Assembly (NCBI RefSeq): GCF_023074055.1
Contig: NZ_JADPKR010000081.1
Span: forward strand, 164,504 to 228,503
Length of the DNA stretch: 64,000 nt
Reading direction: 5' to 3'
From: Bradyrhizobium sp. 141
GTDB taxonomy: Bacteria; Pseudomonadota; Alphaproteobacteria; Rhizobiales; Xanthobacteraceae
A program made the position numbers and the translations under genes. The notes beneath the pieces are model-generated. The model did no database searches. It was not told the DNA's origin and saw nothing but the letters and a program-made list of their open reading frames with translations. This document shows, one piece after another, positions 35,879-44,186 of this stretch. Each line of letters starts with the position of its first letter. Positions within the stretch are counted from its first letter, which is position 1.

Positions 35879-36334
35879 CTATGAGGTCGGTATACGCCCC
35901 TCAGGCGTGTACTGGTCGACGGCCTGGGGAAGCTCGCGCGACAGCCTTGCGAGGATTTCCTCCTGCGAAAGCCCGGTTTCCTTCTCGAGCTTGTCCAGCA
36001 CGTCGGGGCCGATGGCTTCCCGCAACTGCGGGGGCGAGATATCCTTGTTCGGCCCTGAGCTGACCCAGGACTGAGCCGCGTCCCCGTGACCGGTTTGGTT
36101 GAATTTCTCCAGCAGCTCGCCGATTCCTCCCTGCAGGAGTCCTCCGACACCTGCCCCGCTCAGCATGCCCGTGAGATTGCCGAGCAGGCCGCCCAGCGGC
36201 TGTTGGGCATTCGTGGGCTCGAGAGATCCGGATCCCGGGCCTCTGAGCAACTCCGCCAGCTTGTCTCGATTCTGATAGCCGGCGATGGCGAGCAGTCCGA
36301 GAAGGGCGGTCATGGATGGCATTCCGCGGCTCAT
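35879..36334 (-). CDS. DUF937/YidB-family protein
   Basis: A 151-residue protein of the YidB/DUF937 family. The first 20 residues are MSRGMPSMTALLGLLAIAGY; a Gly/Leu-rich segment (LGGLLGNLTGMLSGAGVGGL) is the family mark, followed by SWVSSGPNKDISPPQLREAI and EILARLSRELPQAVDQYTPE. Function is unknown. The start follows GGAGTGACAAG. An EcfG-type promoter candidate sits 33 bases upstream at 36367-36391. Confidence 0.8.
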   Translation of the reverse strand: MSRGMPSMTALLGLLAIAGYQNRDKLAELLRGPGSGSLEPTNAQQPLGGLLGNLTGMLSGAGVGGLLQGGIGELLEKFNQTGHGDAAQSWVSSGPNKDISPPQLREAIGPDVLDKLEKETGLSQEEILARLSRELPQAVDQYTPEGRIPTS

Positions 36335-36366
36335 CTTGTCACTCCGTCTTAAGATCAGACGGTTGG

Positions 36367-36391
36367 AACTCGGCTGATGCGGTTCTGTTCC
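36367..36391 (-). promoter_or_regulatory. EcfG-type stress promoter candidate
   Basis: Read on the minus strand: GGAAC (36391-36387), 16 bases, then AGTT (36370-36367), the same form as the candidate at 32599-32623. It is placed for the DUF937-GlsB pair. Because GGAAC also appears on the plus strand here (36365-36369), the site is part of a loose palindrome, so direction rests on the downstream genes. Confidence 0.5.
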
Positions 36392-36455
36392 TGGGCGGCC
36401 TTCCCAGCTCGCCGGATCTGGCGCAGGGCCAAATCGAAACGGAAGACGCACGAAC

Positions 36456-36935
36456 CTAGTCCCAGTAGGGAATGGCCGGGCGGGCGATCATCAGCCAGAA
36501 GATGACCATCACCGCTGCGAACGCCGGAAAGCCGAAGGCGAACCACCATCGGAAGAGATGGTGATACCGGGCAGGCAGCTTGGTGTTGGTCGCAACCGCC
36601 GCGACGGCAAGATCGCGCATCTGCATCTGCATCCACACCACCGGCAGCCAGAAGGCACCGGTCACCAGATAGAACGCGATGGAGACCGCAACCCAGCCGT
36701 CGCCGAGGGAATACCCGCTCGACCACGCCAGCCATGTGCCGGTGATCGGCTGCAGGATCACGGCGCTCGCTGTGAACAGGAAGTCGGCCAGCACCACGGT
36801 CCGCGCGACTCCCGCGATCTCGCGTGGATCGCCGCGCAGATGGGCCACCAGCATGAAGAAGGCGATGCCGGCACCGGTGCCGAGCAGGACGGCCGCACCG
36901 ATGATGTGCGCCATCTTCACGAGGAAGTAGAGCAT
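36456..36935 (-). CDS. DUF2269 inner-membrane protein
   Basis: A 159-residue four-helix membrane protein of the DUF2269 family. Helices: MLYFLVKMAHIIGAAVLLGT, VLADFLFTASAVILQPITGT, VAVSIAFYLVTGAFWLPVVW and FAFGFPAFAAVMVIFWLMIA. His and Arg residues at helix ends (KMAHII, YHHLFRWW) would suit heme or quinone contact, but that is speculation. A GGGAGG ribosome site precedes it. The start overlaps the stop of the SDR-DoxX gene, so the two are translated together. Confidence 0.82.
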   Translation of the reverse strand: MLYFLVKMAHIIGAAVLLGTGAGIAFFMLVAHLRGDPREIAGVARTVVLADFLFTASAVILQPITGTWLAWSSGYSLGDGWVAVSIAFYLVTGAFWLPVVWMQMQMRDLAVAAVATNTKLPARYHHLFRWWFAFGFPAFAAVMVIFWLMIARPAIPYWD

Positions 36936-38209
36936 CAGCGATCCTCCCGGATCGCCATGGCGACCAGGTTGAGCATGATCACCGGCCATATCTTCAGCAT
37001 GGGTCCAAGCGGATCGGCCCATAGCCGCGGCACCAGCGCCGTCCCGATCACGGCATAGGTGAGCGAGATGATCAGTGCTGCCCACAACCCGTATCGGCTC
37101 AGAGGGCGCCAAAGGATGGAAAGGCCGATGACGAGGTCGGCGAGGGCGCCGGCGGTGACGGTGAGCGCCGCGAATTTTTCCTGCAGCCCGCCTTCCCGCA
37201 GCAACGACATGCCGATATCCCAGCCCGGGCCGAGCGAGATGATTCCTGTGCCGATCCAGAACAGGCCGAAGACGCCGAAGATCAGCGGCTTGAGCGCATA
37301 CAGCCGTGCAAACCAGCGTTCCTGAACCGAAGCGGGCTCGCGTGCGTGCGCGTCTGCAAGTTCGCGGGGGTTCACGCCAGTCATTTGACGCCAAGGCTCG
37401 GGATCTCCGGTCGCGCCGCGCTGCATTTCCGCCTGCGCGGTCGAGTTGATGGGTGCTCCCCAACCCAGCATCTGCGCAACGTCACCGGCGCGGTAAGCGG
37501 CCGAAGCCGCCCAGGACGGCAGGTGCAGGCGGTAGGCTGGCCTCCAGCGCAACCAGGCGCGAAGGAGCGCGACCGCGTCGCTGAAGGCAATCCGCTTTGG
37601 ACCGGCCAGATCAAGCGCGACGCGCGAGGGAGCGCCCGGTTGCAGAAAGAACACCACCGTCTCAACCACGTCGTCGAGATGCACCGGTTGAATGGCTGCC
37701 GTGTCGGGCATGACCGGCAAAATCGGCAGTGCTGCCAGTCCGCGCAACAGCGCGCTGCCACCATAGGCGGGCCGGCCAACGACAACCGAAGGTCGCAATA
37801 CGATCCAATCGAGGTCCCGCGCCATCAAGGCGGCTTCGCCCTCTCGCTTGCTGCGCGAGAAATCGCTACGGGCATCGCGGTCGACGCCGATCGCCGAGAA
37901 CAGGATGACACGGCGGACGCCCATGCTTTCACAGGCCGCATAAAGCGCCGCGCTGCCGGCGACATGGACGCCTTGCATGTCCTGTCCCTGCAGGGCACCC
38001 GCTGCATTGATGACGGCATCGACGCCTGCAAGAACGCCCTTCCATTCCGAAGCGTCGGTGGTGCGAGCGAGATCGAGGGTGATGTGGTGCCTGCCCGTTG
38101 CTGTCACCGGATGCCGGGACACCAATACGCATTCATGTCCTTCGGCGGACAGCCTGGCGTAGATTGCCGATCCAACAAGTCCTGTACCCCCGACGAGAAG
38201 GACGCGCAT
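36935..38209 (-). CDS. SDR-type NAD(P)-binding protein fused to DoxX-like membrane domain
   Basis: A 424-residue two-part protein. Residues 1-280 are an atypical SDR/NmrA Rossmann domain: MRVLLVGGTGLVGSAIYARL, INAAGALQGQDMQGVHVAGS, then RSKREGEAALMARDLDWIVL. Residues about 300-420 form a four-helix DoxX-like membrane domain (LKPLIFGVFGLFWIGTGIIS and TVTAGALADLVIGLSILWRP). The fusion suggests a membrane-bound NAD(P)H-linked oxidoreductase. It overlaps the DUF2269 gene by one base. The substrate is unknown. Confidence 0.83.
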   Translation of the reverse strand: MRVLLVGGTGLVGSAIYARLSAEGHECVLVSRHPVTATGRHHITLDLARTTDASEWKGVLAGVDAVINAAGALQGQDMQGVHVAGSAALYAACESMGVRRVILFSAIGVDRDARSDFSRSKREGEAALMARDLDWIVLRPSVVVGRPAYGGSALLRGLAALPILPVMPDTAAIQPVHLDDVVETVVFFLQPGAPSRVALDLAGPKRIAFSDAVALLRAWLRWRPAYRLHLPSWAASAAYRAGDVAQMLGWGAPINSTAQAEMQRGATGDPEPWRQMTGVNPRELADAHAREPASVQERWFARLYALKPLIFGVFGLFWIGTGIISLGPGWDIGMSLLREGGLQEKFAALTVTAGALADLVIGLSILWRPLSRYGLWAALIISLTYAVIGTALVPRLWADPLGPMLKIWPVIMLNLVAMAIREDR

Positions 38210-38545
38210 TCACTGAGCCTTCGATAGGCGGTCCGGGTGTTGCAACCCACTGATCAAACCTGGAGATCCGGAGATACAAAGCGGGGCTGACGCGATCGTT
38301 CCTCGCGGTGGAACCGGGGTGCTCGCTGCCAGCAGCGTTGTTCGTTGGAGAGCATCTCACGTTTCAAGGGGACGACGCTTGGCATGGATTTGCAGGGCCA
38401 TCGAGGTGGGCCGCTAGGCCTTGCGCTTGTGAGCTCAAGCGGGCTCGGATTGGGGCGGAAGGGTTGAATTCGCAGGTCGCTCCGGCTTCCGGCAAAATGC
38501 ACTTGCTGTTATCCTCTCGCAAAAGAACGTCTTGCGGAGGAAACG
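38210..38545. other. intergenic region before the broken LuxR gene
   Basis: About 335 bases with no supported gene. The divergent promoters for the SDR-DoxX operon and the LuxR pseudogene must lie here. A weak GGAAC-N16-CTTT match on the minus strand (38302-38278) was seen but is not strong enough to call. Confidence 0.5.
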
Positions 38546-39324
38546 ATGCGGCCTCAGGTGGTGCCTGCAAGTCCAGCCCCTGGTGATGTCGCGCCGGCGG
38601 TGCTCGCCATCGGCCGACCTGACTTCCCGAACATCCTGATCGACACGCTGCGCCGGCAGGCCGCTGTCGGCCATTGCATGGTGTTCGCGCTGAACCGCGC
38701 GGGTGCCGCGACCTGCCTGCTCGATGCCGGCAACATCCCGATCGGCGGCGATCTCGGCGCCGCCTATGCCGGCCAGTTCCACGAATCCGACCCCAACCGC
38801 GATGTGCTGTTCGAAGCCGAGGGCGGCGCGCCGATCATGCTGCCGTCCTTCGCGCCGCGCATGTACGGCGCGCGCTACCGCAAGATCTTCTTCCACGATT
38901 CCGGCATCGTCGACAAATGCGCGACCGCGATCTGGACCGGCGACACCTGAACTTCTATCGCATCACGGCCCAGGGCCGCTTCAGCGATGCCGAGCGTGTG
39001 CGGCTTCAAACAATCGCGCCCGCGATCGGCGCCAGCGTCGCGCGTCATTTCCAGCAGGCTTCGACCGCGACGCCCGACCAGAACCTCGCCGCATTGTTCG
39101 CGACGCGCGTGCCGCTCTCCGCGCTGACGCCGCGCGAGCAGGAGGTCTGCCGCCGCATTTTGCTCGGCTTCAGCTCCGAGGCGATTTCGCAATCGCTCGG
39201 CATCAGCCTGCATTCGACCCTGACCTATCGCAAGCGCGCCTATCAGCGGCTCGGCATTTCCTCGCAGAACGAATTGTTCTCGATCGTGCTGGGTCTGCTC
39301 GCAGGTCCCCGCGGCCTGAACTGA
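38546..39324 (+). pseudogene. LuxR-family regulator, frameshifted
   Basis: Two frames together form one LuxR-type transcription factor of about 259 residues. The first frame gives a ligand/sensor-like N-terminal part (residues 1-134, ending IVDKCATAIWTGDT) and stops at 38948-38950. The next frame continues at once with LNFYRITAQGRFSDAERVRL and carries a complete LuxR HTH (SALTPREQEVCRRILLGFSS, SLHSTLTYRKRAYQRLG). One missing C in the ACACCTGA run at 38943-38950 would restore the frame. It is either a true recent inactivation or a sequencing error. Confidence 0.8.
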
Positions 39325-39555
39325 GGGAGATATCTGCTTCCGAGAGCGAAGCGGACATGCCGTTTACCGACAGGATCGCCGCCTTTTGACCCGGGCGGAC
39401 GTCGGCCTGAGCCAAACCAGAGCTGAACCGGAAACAGCCAGCGACAAAGTGGCACATTTGATTTGGCGGGTTGTGCGGTCCGGTTAATGCACGCTTAGTC
39501 CCATTTGAGTTACGGTAGCCGGTCCATTCGTTGCAACTCGCCAGAATGAGGCTCT

Positions 39556-39783
39556 ATGAGTCTGTGGTACTTCTTGAGCGACTGGTTCGCGGGTGTCCCA
39601 ACCTATGGAGCGCTTTTCAAACGAAGCATGATCAACGCTGTATGCGTAATCGTCCTAATCTTCGTCATGATGCTTCTTGGGCTTCCCGGTGAATACGCTG
39701 CCGTCGTTATCTGCGGTCTTTTTGCTGTGAACGGCGTGATGTCCTTTGTTTTTCTACGCCAGCGCGAGCAAATGCGTGAATGA
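39556..39783 (+). CDS. small two-helix membrane protein
   Basis: A 75-residue protein with two hydrophobic stretches (AVCVIVLIFVMMLLGLP and YAAVVICGLFAVNGVMSFVF) and a charged RQREQMRE tail. GAGG lies upstream of the ATG. I do not recognise the family. Base composition here is visibly lower in GC than in the flanking genes. Confidence 0.5.
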   Translation: MSLWYFLSDWFAGVPTYGALFKRSMINAVCVIVLIFVMMLLGLPGEYAAVVICGLFAVNGVMSFVFLRQREQMRE

Positions 39784-39844
39784 GAGTATGCCCCTGCTGC
39801 CCATCGCTCGAAGCCAAGTTGGCAAAGACCTTTAAGAGTCACAG

Positions 39845-40324
39845 ATGAAGCTTAAGCTTGCTATCGCAGCGTTCCTGGTCCTCAGTGTCGCTGCTCTCGG
39901 TTATGCTTACGTCCGTGGCTTCACCTCTCAATTCGTGCAGACCTGCGAAAAGGCAATCCAAGAGCGGCTGATGGTTCCCTCCACCTATCAACGGATTGGC
40001 CTGGACGACGCCAGAAGAACAATCACGTGGGACGAATTTTTCGCCGAGCCGGAGCGGACCGGATCGGAAGCGGTCCGAAAAGGCATGATCCAAGCCGCAC
40101 GGAGGCCGCCGGTTCAGTATATCGCGCTCATCGACTACCAAGCTCAGGACGCTGTCGGCGCCATCATTCGAGAAAGGGCGTCATGCACTTTCAACTCACT
40201 TGATGGGAGCGATGCGCCTACCCGTACCTATTGGGTGAAGATCGATGGCGAACATAACAGGGAGTGGGTCGCCAGGCAGCCCAATGCCGCAATTCTCCAC
40301 CAGCGTTTGCTGAAAAATCTGTAA
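39845..40324 (+). CDS. hypothetical exported or anchored protein
   Basis: A 159-residue protein with one N-terminal hydrophobic helix (LAIAAFLVLSVAALGYAYV) and a soluble domain, probably periplasmic. Visible segments are VQTCEKAIQERLMVPSTYQR and IDYQAQDAVGAIIRERASC. Two Cys could form a disulfide. No family was recognised, though the VPSTYQ pattern recurs in small phage- and island-borne proteins. The region is lower in GC than its neighbours. Confidence 0.5.
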   Translation: MKLKLAIAAFLVLSVAALGYAYVRGFTSQFVQTCEKAIQERLMVPSTYQRIGLDDARRTITWDEFFAEPERTGSEAVRKGMIQAARRPPVQYIALIDYQAQDAVGAIIRERASCTFNSLDGSDAPTRTYWVKIDGEHNREWVARQPNAAILHQRLLKNL

Positions 40325-40669
40325 TGCGGCGACGGGGCGTCTATTAGCCCATAGCCGACATTCGGTGGGGGAGACTCTGTGTCCGCTCCGTAGCGTTGAT
40401 CTGACTCGGTCCAGCAAGCTGGCGAGATGAGCTTTGACCGAAGCCGCCGTTCATGAAAGAGCGGAGCATGACCGCTCCGCCGGGCGACCTCGAAGCGAGT
40501 CGTCCAGGTCGCTGCCCCAAATATCAAGCAGATAACTCCCAATTCTCAACCGGCCTGACAAGAGGTCGGCGTTAACCATCGCTGACGGTTCCAGTCTGAG
40601 CGACATCGCTTCGAAGTTTCTTAAATTTTGCTCGATACCTCTCTTGGGCATGGTGACCTGGAGAAGGGT
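40325..40669. other. intergenic region before the L,D-transpeptidase gene
   Basis: About 345 bases without a credible gene. Readings through it are short and lack ribosome sites. It contains fragments (for example around 40378-40390, GTGTCCGCTCCG) that look like decayed intergenic sequence. Confidence 0.5.
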
Positions 40670-41548
40670 ATGAGCAAGCGAGCCAAACGCGGCAAGAAGG
40701 CAGAGACGCTCGCAATACCAATGGTCGCGAGGGTTGCCATTGGTGCCGTGGCCGTCGCCGCATTGGGGTACGGTTTGCTGTCTGGCTCGGCGAGCGTGCA
40801 ACCGGCACGGAAGCCGTCCGCGCAACAAGCCCAGGCGTCGTCAACGCCGGTTTACGTGGCACCTCCGGTTCGTGCATCAGCGCCGGCCCCGGCTCCGATT
40901 CCCGCTCCGATTCCGGCCCCGGCGGCAGCTCTGGTCGAACCGCCAAAAGCCGCTGACGGTCCCGGCGCACTTGTCCGGCAGGTGGTCGACTATGCCAGTC
41001 ACCAGACGCCGGGCACCGTGATCATCGATACCGGAAACACGTTCCTCTATTTCGTCCTGAACGACAGGCAGGCGTTGCGCTATGGCATCGGTGTCGGCCG
41101 CGAAGGCTTCACATGGTCCGGTGAGCAGACCGTGGCCCGCAAGGCAGAATGGCCGGATTGGCATCCGCCGGCAGAGATGATTGGGCGTCAGCCCTATCTG
41201 CCGCGGTTCATGGCAGGCGGTCCCGGCAACCCGCTCGGCGCCCGCGCGATGTATCTCGGCGAGACCGAATATCGCATTCACGGCACCAACAACCCCGATA
41301 CGATCGGGAAGCGGGTTTCGTCCGGCTGTATCCGGCTGACCAATGACGACGTGACGGACCTCTATGAGCGGGTGAAAGTCGGAGCAAAAGTGATCGTGCT
41401 TCCGGCGACCGCTGCCCGTCGGCCATCGCAGGGAATGCCGGCTGACGCCGCTTTCCGATTGCCGGACCCGACGTCGGCGTCGAAGCGGCCCTTGGCGGCC
41501 AACGCGCAGATGCTGCCGTCTGGACCGAAGATCGCCGAGGCCCGGTAA
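40670..41548 (+). CDS. L,D-transpeptidase (YkuD family)
   Basis: A 292-residue peptidoglycan cross-linking or anchoring enzyme. The ATG follows GGAGAAGGGT. A basic N terminus and one membrane helix (VAIGAVAVAALGYGLLSG, about residues 20-38) precede a Pro/Ala-rich linker (about 60-90) and the YkuD domain (about 115-250). The active site is HGTNNPDTIGK with His204 and SSGCIRLTNDD with Cys220, both intact. It would form 3-3 cross-links or attach a protein to peptidoglycan in the periplasm. Confidence 0.92.
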   Translation: MSKRAKRGKKAETLAIPMVARVAIGAVAVAALGYGLLSGSASVQPARKPSAQQAQASSTPVYVAPPVRASAPAPAPIPAPIPAPAAALVEPPKAADGPGALVRQVVDYASHQTPGTVIIDTGNTFLYFVLNDRQALRYGIGVGREGFTWSGEQTVARKAEWPDWHPPAEMIGRQPYLPRFMAGGPGNPLGARAMYLGETEYRIHGTNNPDTIGKRVSSGCIRLTNDDVTDLYERVKVGAKVIVLPATAARRPSQGMPADAAFRLPDPTSASKRPLAANAQMLPSGPKIAEAR

Positions 41549-41587
41549 CTCAATCCTTCGACCTCGGTCCGCGACCCAACTCCGTCC

Positions 41588-41778
41588 GTCCCCATCGCTA
41601 GGGACAGACGCCGGCGCCGCATTTCGCTAGTCTGGCTTGGAGGAAACGCGAACCCAGGAGAGACCGCCTTGAGCACGGCGCCGCGCATCGACATCGACCC
41701 GGCCGCATTCTGGGCCGACCCCTGTCCTATGCTCGCGAAAATGCGCAAGGAGGCGCCGATCACCTTCGTGCCGCAGCT
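41588..41778 (+). pseudogene. 5' fragment of cytochrome P450 gene (duplication copy A)
   Basis: About 190 bases matching the promoter region, ribosome site, TTG start and first 36-37 codons of the P450 gene at 42642-43808. In the coding part I count 7 differences in about 110 bases; the noncoding part is less alike. The match stops at GCAGCT (41778), a few bases before the stop of a minus-strand gene; after that the reading continues in unrelated sequence to a stop near 41827. It is a truncated remnant. Confidence 0.85.
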
Positions 41779-41781
41779 AAT

Positions 41782-42021
41782 TTACCGACCGATCTTCTTG
41801 ATGCAAGTGGGTTCGCTGTTGGGGTGAGGTGTGCAATCCCAGTCGGGTCCAAAGCCCGCATTGGCGTTCCGCTGTGGCAGGAAAGGGTAGTAAATCACAA
41901 CCGCCGCAAAGACGGTGACAGCGACGATTGCTGACACCAGCATCCATGCCATGCCCGCGCGATCCGGACTCCAGTGGAGTCGCCGGATGGTTCGGTGCTT
42001 CCTTGGTTTGGGGTGCTTCAT
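41782..42021 (-). CDS. small single-pass membrane protein
   Basis: A 79-residue protein: basic N terminus (MKHPKPRKHRTIRRLHWSPD), one helix (MLVSAIVAVTVFAAVVIYYP) and a short outer tail with two Cys (GFGPDWDC and EPTC). Proteins with this GPDWDC ending occur widely in Bradyrhizobium, without known function. An in-frame ATG at 42078 (MAKPLEYAKYRQDHIDG) is an alternative start. It lies in the island between the two P450 5' copies. Confidence 0.6.
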   Translation of the reverse strand: MKHPKPRKHRTIRRLHWSPDRAGMAWMLVSAIVAVTVFAAVVIYYPFLPQRNANAGFGPDWDCTPHPNSEPTCIKKIGR

Positions 42022-42061
42022 CGTCGTACCATCGATGTGATCTTGCCGATACTTTGCGTAT

Positions 42062-42196
42062 TCAAGCGGTTTTGCCATCCCTATCGACCTGGGATTGTGC
42101 CCCGCCAATCCCAAGCTCGAGAGCAGCGGCGATCCTCTCCATCGCAGCACTCGTCCGATATGTTTCTGCGATGTGCTGCTCCCGCAACTCGATCAT
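42062..42196 (-). CDS. possible mini-protein upstream of the membrane protein
   Basis: A 44-residue reading: MIELREQHIAETYRTSAAME, then RIAAALELGIGGAQ and a polar end. It looks like an amphipathic helix and lies just ahead of the small membrane gene on the same strand, overlapping its alternative start. No clear ribosome site was found, so it remains doubtful. Confidence 0.3.
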   Translation of the reverse strand: MIELREQHIAETYRTSAAMERIAAALELGIGGAQSQVDRDGKTA

Positions 42197-42559
42197 CGAT
42201 GCCCCGGAAGTTGCGCGTTCCCGGCGCAATCGCCTAACACGATCCACCCCGCGGGTATCAAGATGACTGGCCACGCGTAGTACAGGACAACAGCCCAATC
42301 GGATGGTTGCATGCGATTTGCACCGAAGCTTTCGGCCACGTCAATTGCAACTTAAGCGATAATCGATCAAACCGCACGTGTGAGGTGAGCGCTCACGATT
42401 AATAGATCGTTGCTGGGCTATTGGCGGCGAACGTATGGAATATTGGCACTTGATGAACGTTCGCTCGGGCGTTTGTCGATGTCCGCTGTGGAGGTGATAG
42501 GGACCTTGCAATCCTGTCCCCGCGCACCCGACTTCCGAACACACGCCTCAATGCCGCCT

Positions 42560-42751
42560 GTCCCTATCGCTGGGGACAGACGCAGGCCGCGTGGCTTGCT
42601 AGTCTGGCCTGAAGGACGCAAGAATCCGGGGAGAGACCGCCTTGAGCACGGCGCCGCGCATCGACATCGACCCGGCCGCATTCTGGGCCGACCCCTATCC
42701 GATGCTCGCCAAGATGCGCAAGCAGGCACCGATCGCCTTCGTGCCGCAGCT
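42560..42751 (+). repeat. direct-repeat copy B (5' end of intact P450 gene)
   Basis: Counterpart of the fragment at 41588-41778, in the same direction. It covers the region from GTCCCTATCGC through the TTG start to GCAGCT in codon 37 of the intact P450. Together the two copies bracket about 780 bases that hold the small minus-strand genes. Confidence 0.85.
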
Positions 42752-43808
42752 CGGCTCGACGCTGCTGACCAGCCGCGACGACATCTCGATCTCCGAGAAG
42801 CAGATCGACGTGTTCTCCTCGCACCAGCCGGCCGGCCTGATGAACCGGCTGATGGGCCACAACATGATGCGCAAGGACGGCGAGGCGCACCAGGTCGAGC
42901 GCCGCGCCATGTTCCCGACGGTGTCGCCGAGGACGGTGAAGGCGCACTGGACCGCGCTGTTCCAGGCCCATGCCGACCGCATCCTTGACGCGATCAAGCC
43001 GGGGCGGATCGATTTCATGCGCGACTTCGCGCTGCCGTTCTCCGGCGAATGCCTGAAGTCGATCACTGGTCTCACCAATATCGGTTTCGAGGATATGGAC
43101 GCGTGGTCGCAAGGCATGATCGAGGGCATCGCCAATTATGCCGGCGATCCCGCCGTCGAGGCGCGCTGCCATGCCGCGACCTCGGGCATCGATGCCGCGA
43201 TCGACGATATCCTCCCGGTGATGCGCAAGAACCCCGACCAGAGCATCCTCGGTGTGCTCCTCGCCTCTGGCATGCCCATGGAGAGCGTCCGCGCAAATGT
43301 AAAACTCGCGATCTCGGGCGGGCAGAACGAGCCGCGCAAGGCGATCGCCGGCACGGTGTGGGCGCTGCTGACCCATCCCGAGCAGCTCGATCTCGTACGC
43401 AAGGGTGAGGTGACCTGGCTGCAGGCGTTCGAGGAATACGCCCGCTGGATCTCGCCGATCGGCATGTCGCCGCGGCGGATTGCAAAGCCTTGGACGATCC
43501 GCGACGTGTCGTTCGAGCTTGATGAGCGCGTGTTCCTGATGTTCGGATCCGCCAATCGCGACGAGAAGCATTTTGACCGCGCCGATCAGTTCGACCTGCG
43601 GCGCGATACGACGAAGAGCGTCGCCTTCGGCGCCGGTCCGCATTTCTGCGCTGGCGCGTGGGCCTCCCGCGCCATGATCGCAGACGTCGCACTGCCGACC
43701 GTGTTCGCCCGCGCCAGGCAGCTTGCGTTGACCGATGACGAGGAGGTGCGGATCGGCGGCTGGGCGTTCCGCGGGCTGCAGAATTTGCCGCTGCGGTGGC
43801 CGCATTAG
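42642..43808 (+). CDS. cytochrome P450
   Basis: A 388-residue soluble P450 monooxygenase. The TTG start follows GGGGAGAGACCGCC. K-helix ExxR is Glu265 to Arg268 (EEYARW). The heme loop is VAFGAGPHFCAGAWASR with the thiolate ligand Cys336. The I-helix reads GGQNEPRKAIAG at residues 226-237 in place of the usual AG-x-(D/E)-T: the oxygen-activating acid-Thr pair is replaced by an Asn-Glu-Pro stretch, unusual and shared only by some bacterial subfamilies. The redox partner is not encoded nearby, and the substrate is unknown. Confidence 0.9.
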   Translation: MSTAPRIDIDPAAFWADPYPMLAKMRKQAPIAFVPQLGSTLLTSRDDISISEKQIDVFSSHQPAGLMNRLMGHNMMRKDGEAHQVERRAMFPTVSPRTVKAHWTALFQAHADRILDAIKPGRIDFMRDFALPFSGECLKSITGLTNIGFEDMDAWSQGMIEGIANYAGDPAVEARCHAATSGIDAAIDDILPVMRKNPDQSILGVLLASGMPMESVRANVKLAISGGQNEPRKAIAGTVWALLTHPEQLDLVRKGEVTWLQAFEEYARWISPIGMSPRRIAKPWTIRDVSFELDERVFLMFGSANRDEKHFDRADQFDLRRDTTKSVAFGAGPHFCAGAWASRAMIADVALPTVFARARQLALTDDEEVRIGGWAFRGLQNLPLRWPH

Positions 43809-44186
43809 CCGGCATCTGAGCAAGCGCCTCGTCCTTCAAGACGACCGCTTGAAAGCGCGTGTGCAGCCACGATGACATATTGCCACTGTTTTGCCCGACG
43901 GGTCAAACCTATTTCGTAAAAAAAGAAATGCGTTCTGAACCAAGCCCTTGGCTACTGTGCATGGGGTTGTTTTCCCATTTTTTGGCTCGCGTCCTGACTG
44001 TCACATTCCCGTGCAGAAAAAATTCGCGCTGTATCCGCTCCGTCGGTTGAAAGATTAATCATGCGTGCGGCCACACGCGCAGTGCGCGCATCGCTATTTT
44101 TCCGCACGTCTCGACAGCTCCGATAGGCCACATCATCATTCGAGAAGCGCGAATGAATGACGGCCGCATGCGGCCGGGAGTGTGGA
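43809..44186. other. intergenic region before the ssu operon
   Basis: About 380 bases, clearly richer in A and T than the rest. It includes TTTTGCCCGACGGGTCAAA (43889-43907) and CATGGGGTTGTTTTCCCATT (about 43960-43979), which look like parts of a dispersed Bradyrhizobium-type intergenic element. No credible gene. The ssu promoter is expected here, but I see no definite site. Confidence 0.55.

Noticed and set aside
38278..38302. GGAAC-N16-CTTT on the minus strand before the SDR-DoxX gene
   Set aside because: Two changes away from an accepted -10, and about 70 bases from the ATG; too weak to call an EcfG promoter.
41782..42560. Idea that the island between the P450 copies is an insertion sequence
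   Set aside because: No transposase, no terminal inverted repeats and flanking repeats far longer than a normal target duplication.
42564..43823. 419-codon minus-strand frame over the P450
   Set aside because: Antisense to an intact P450 with heme motif.
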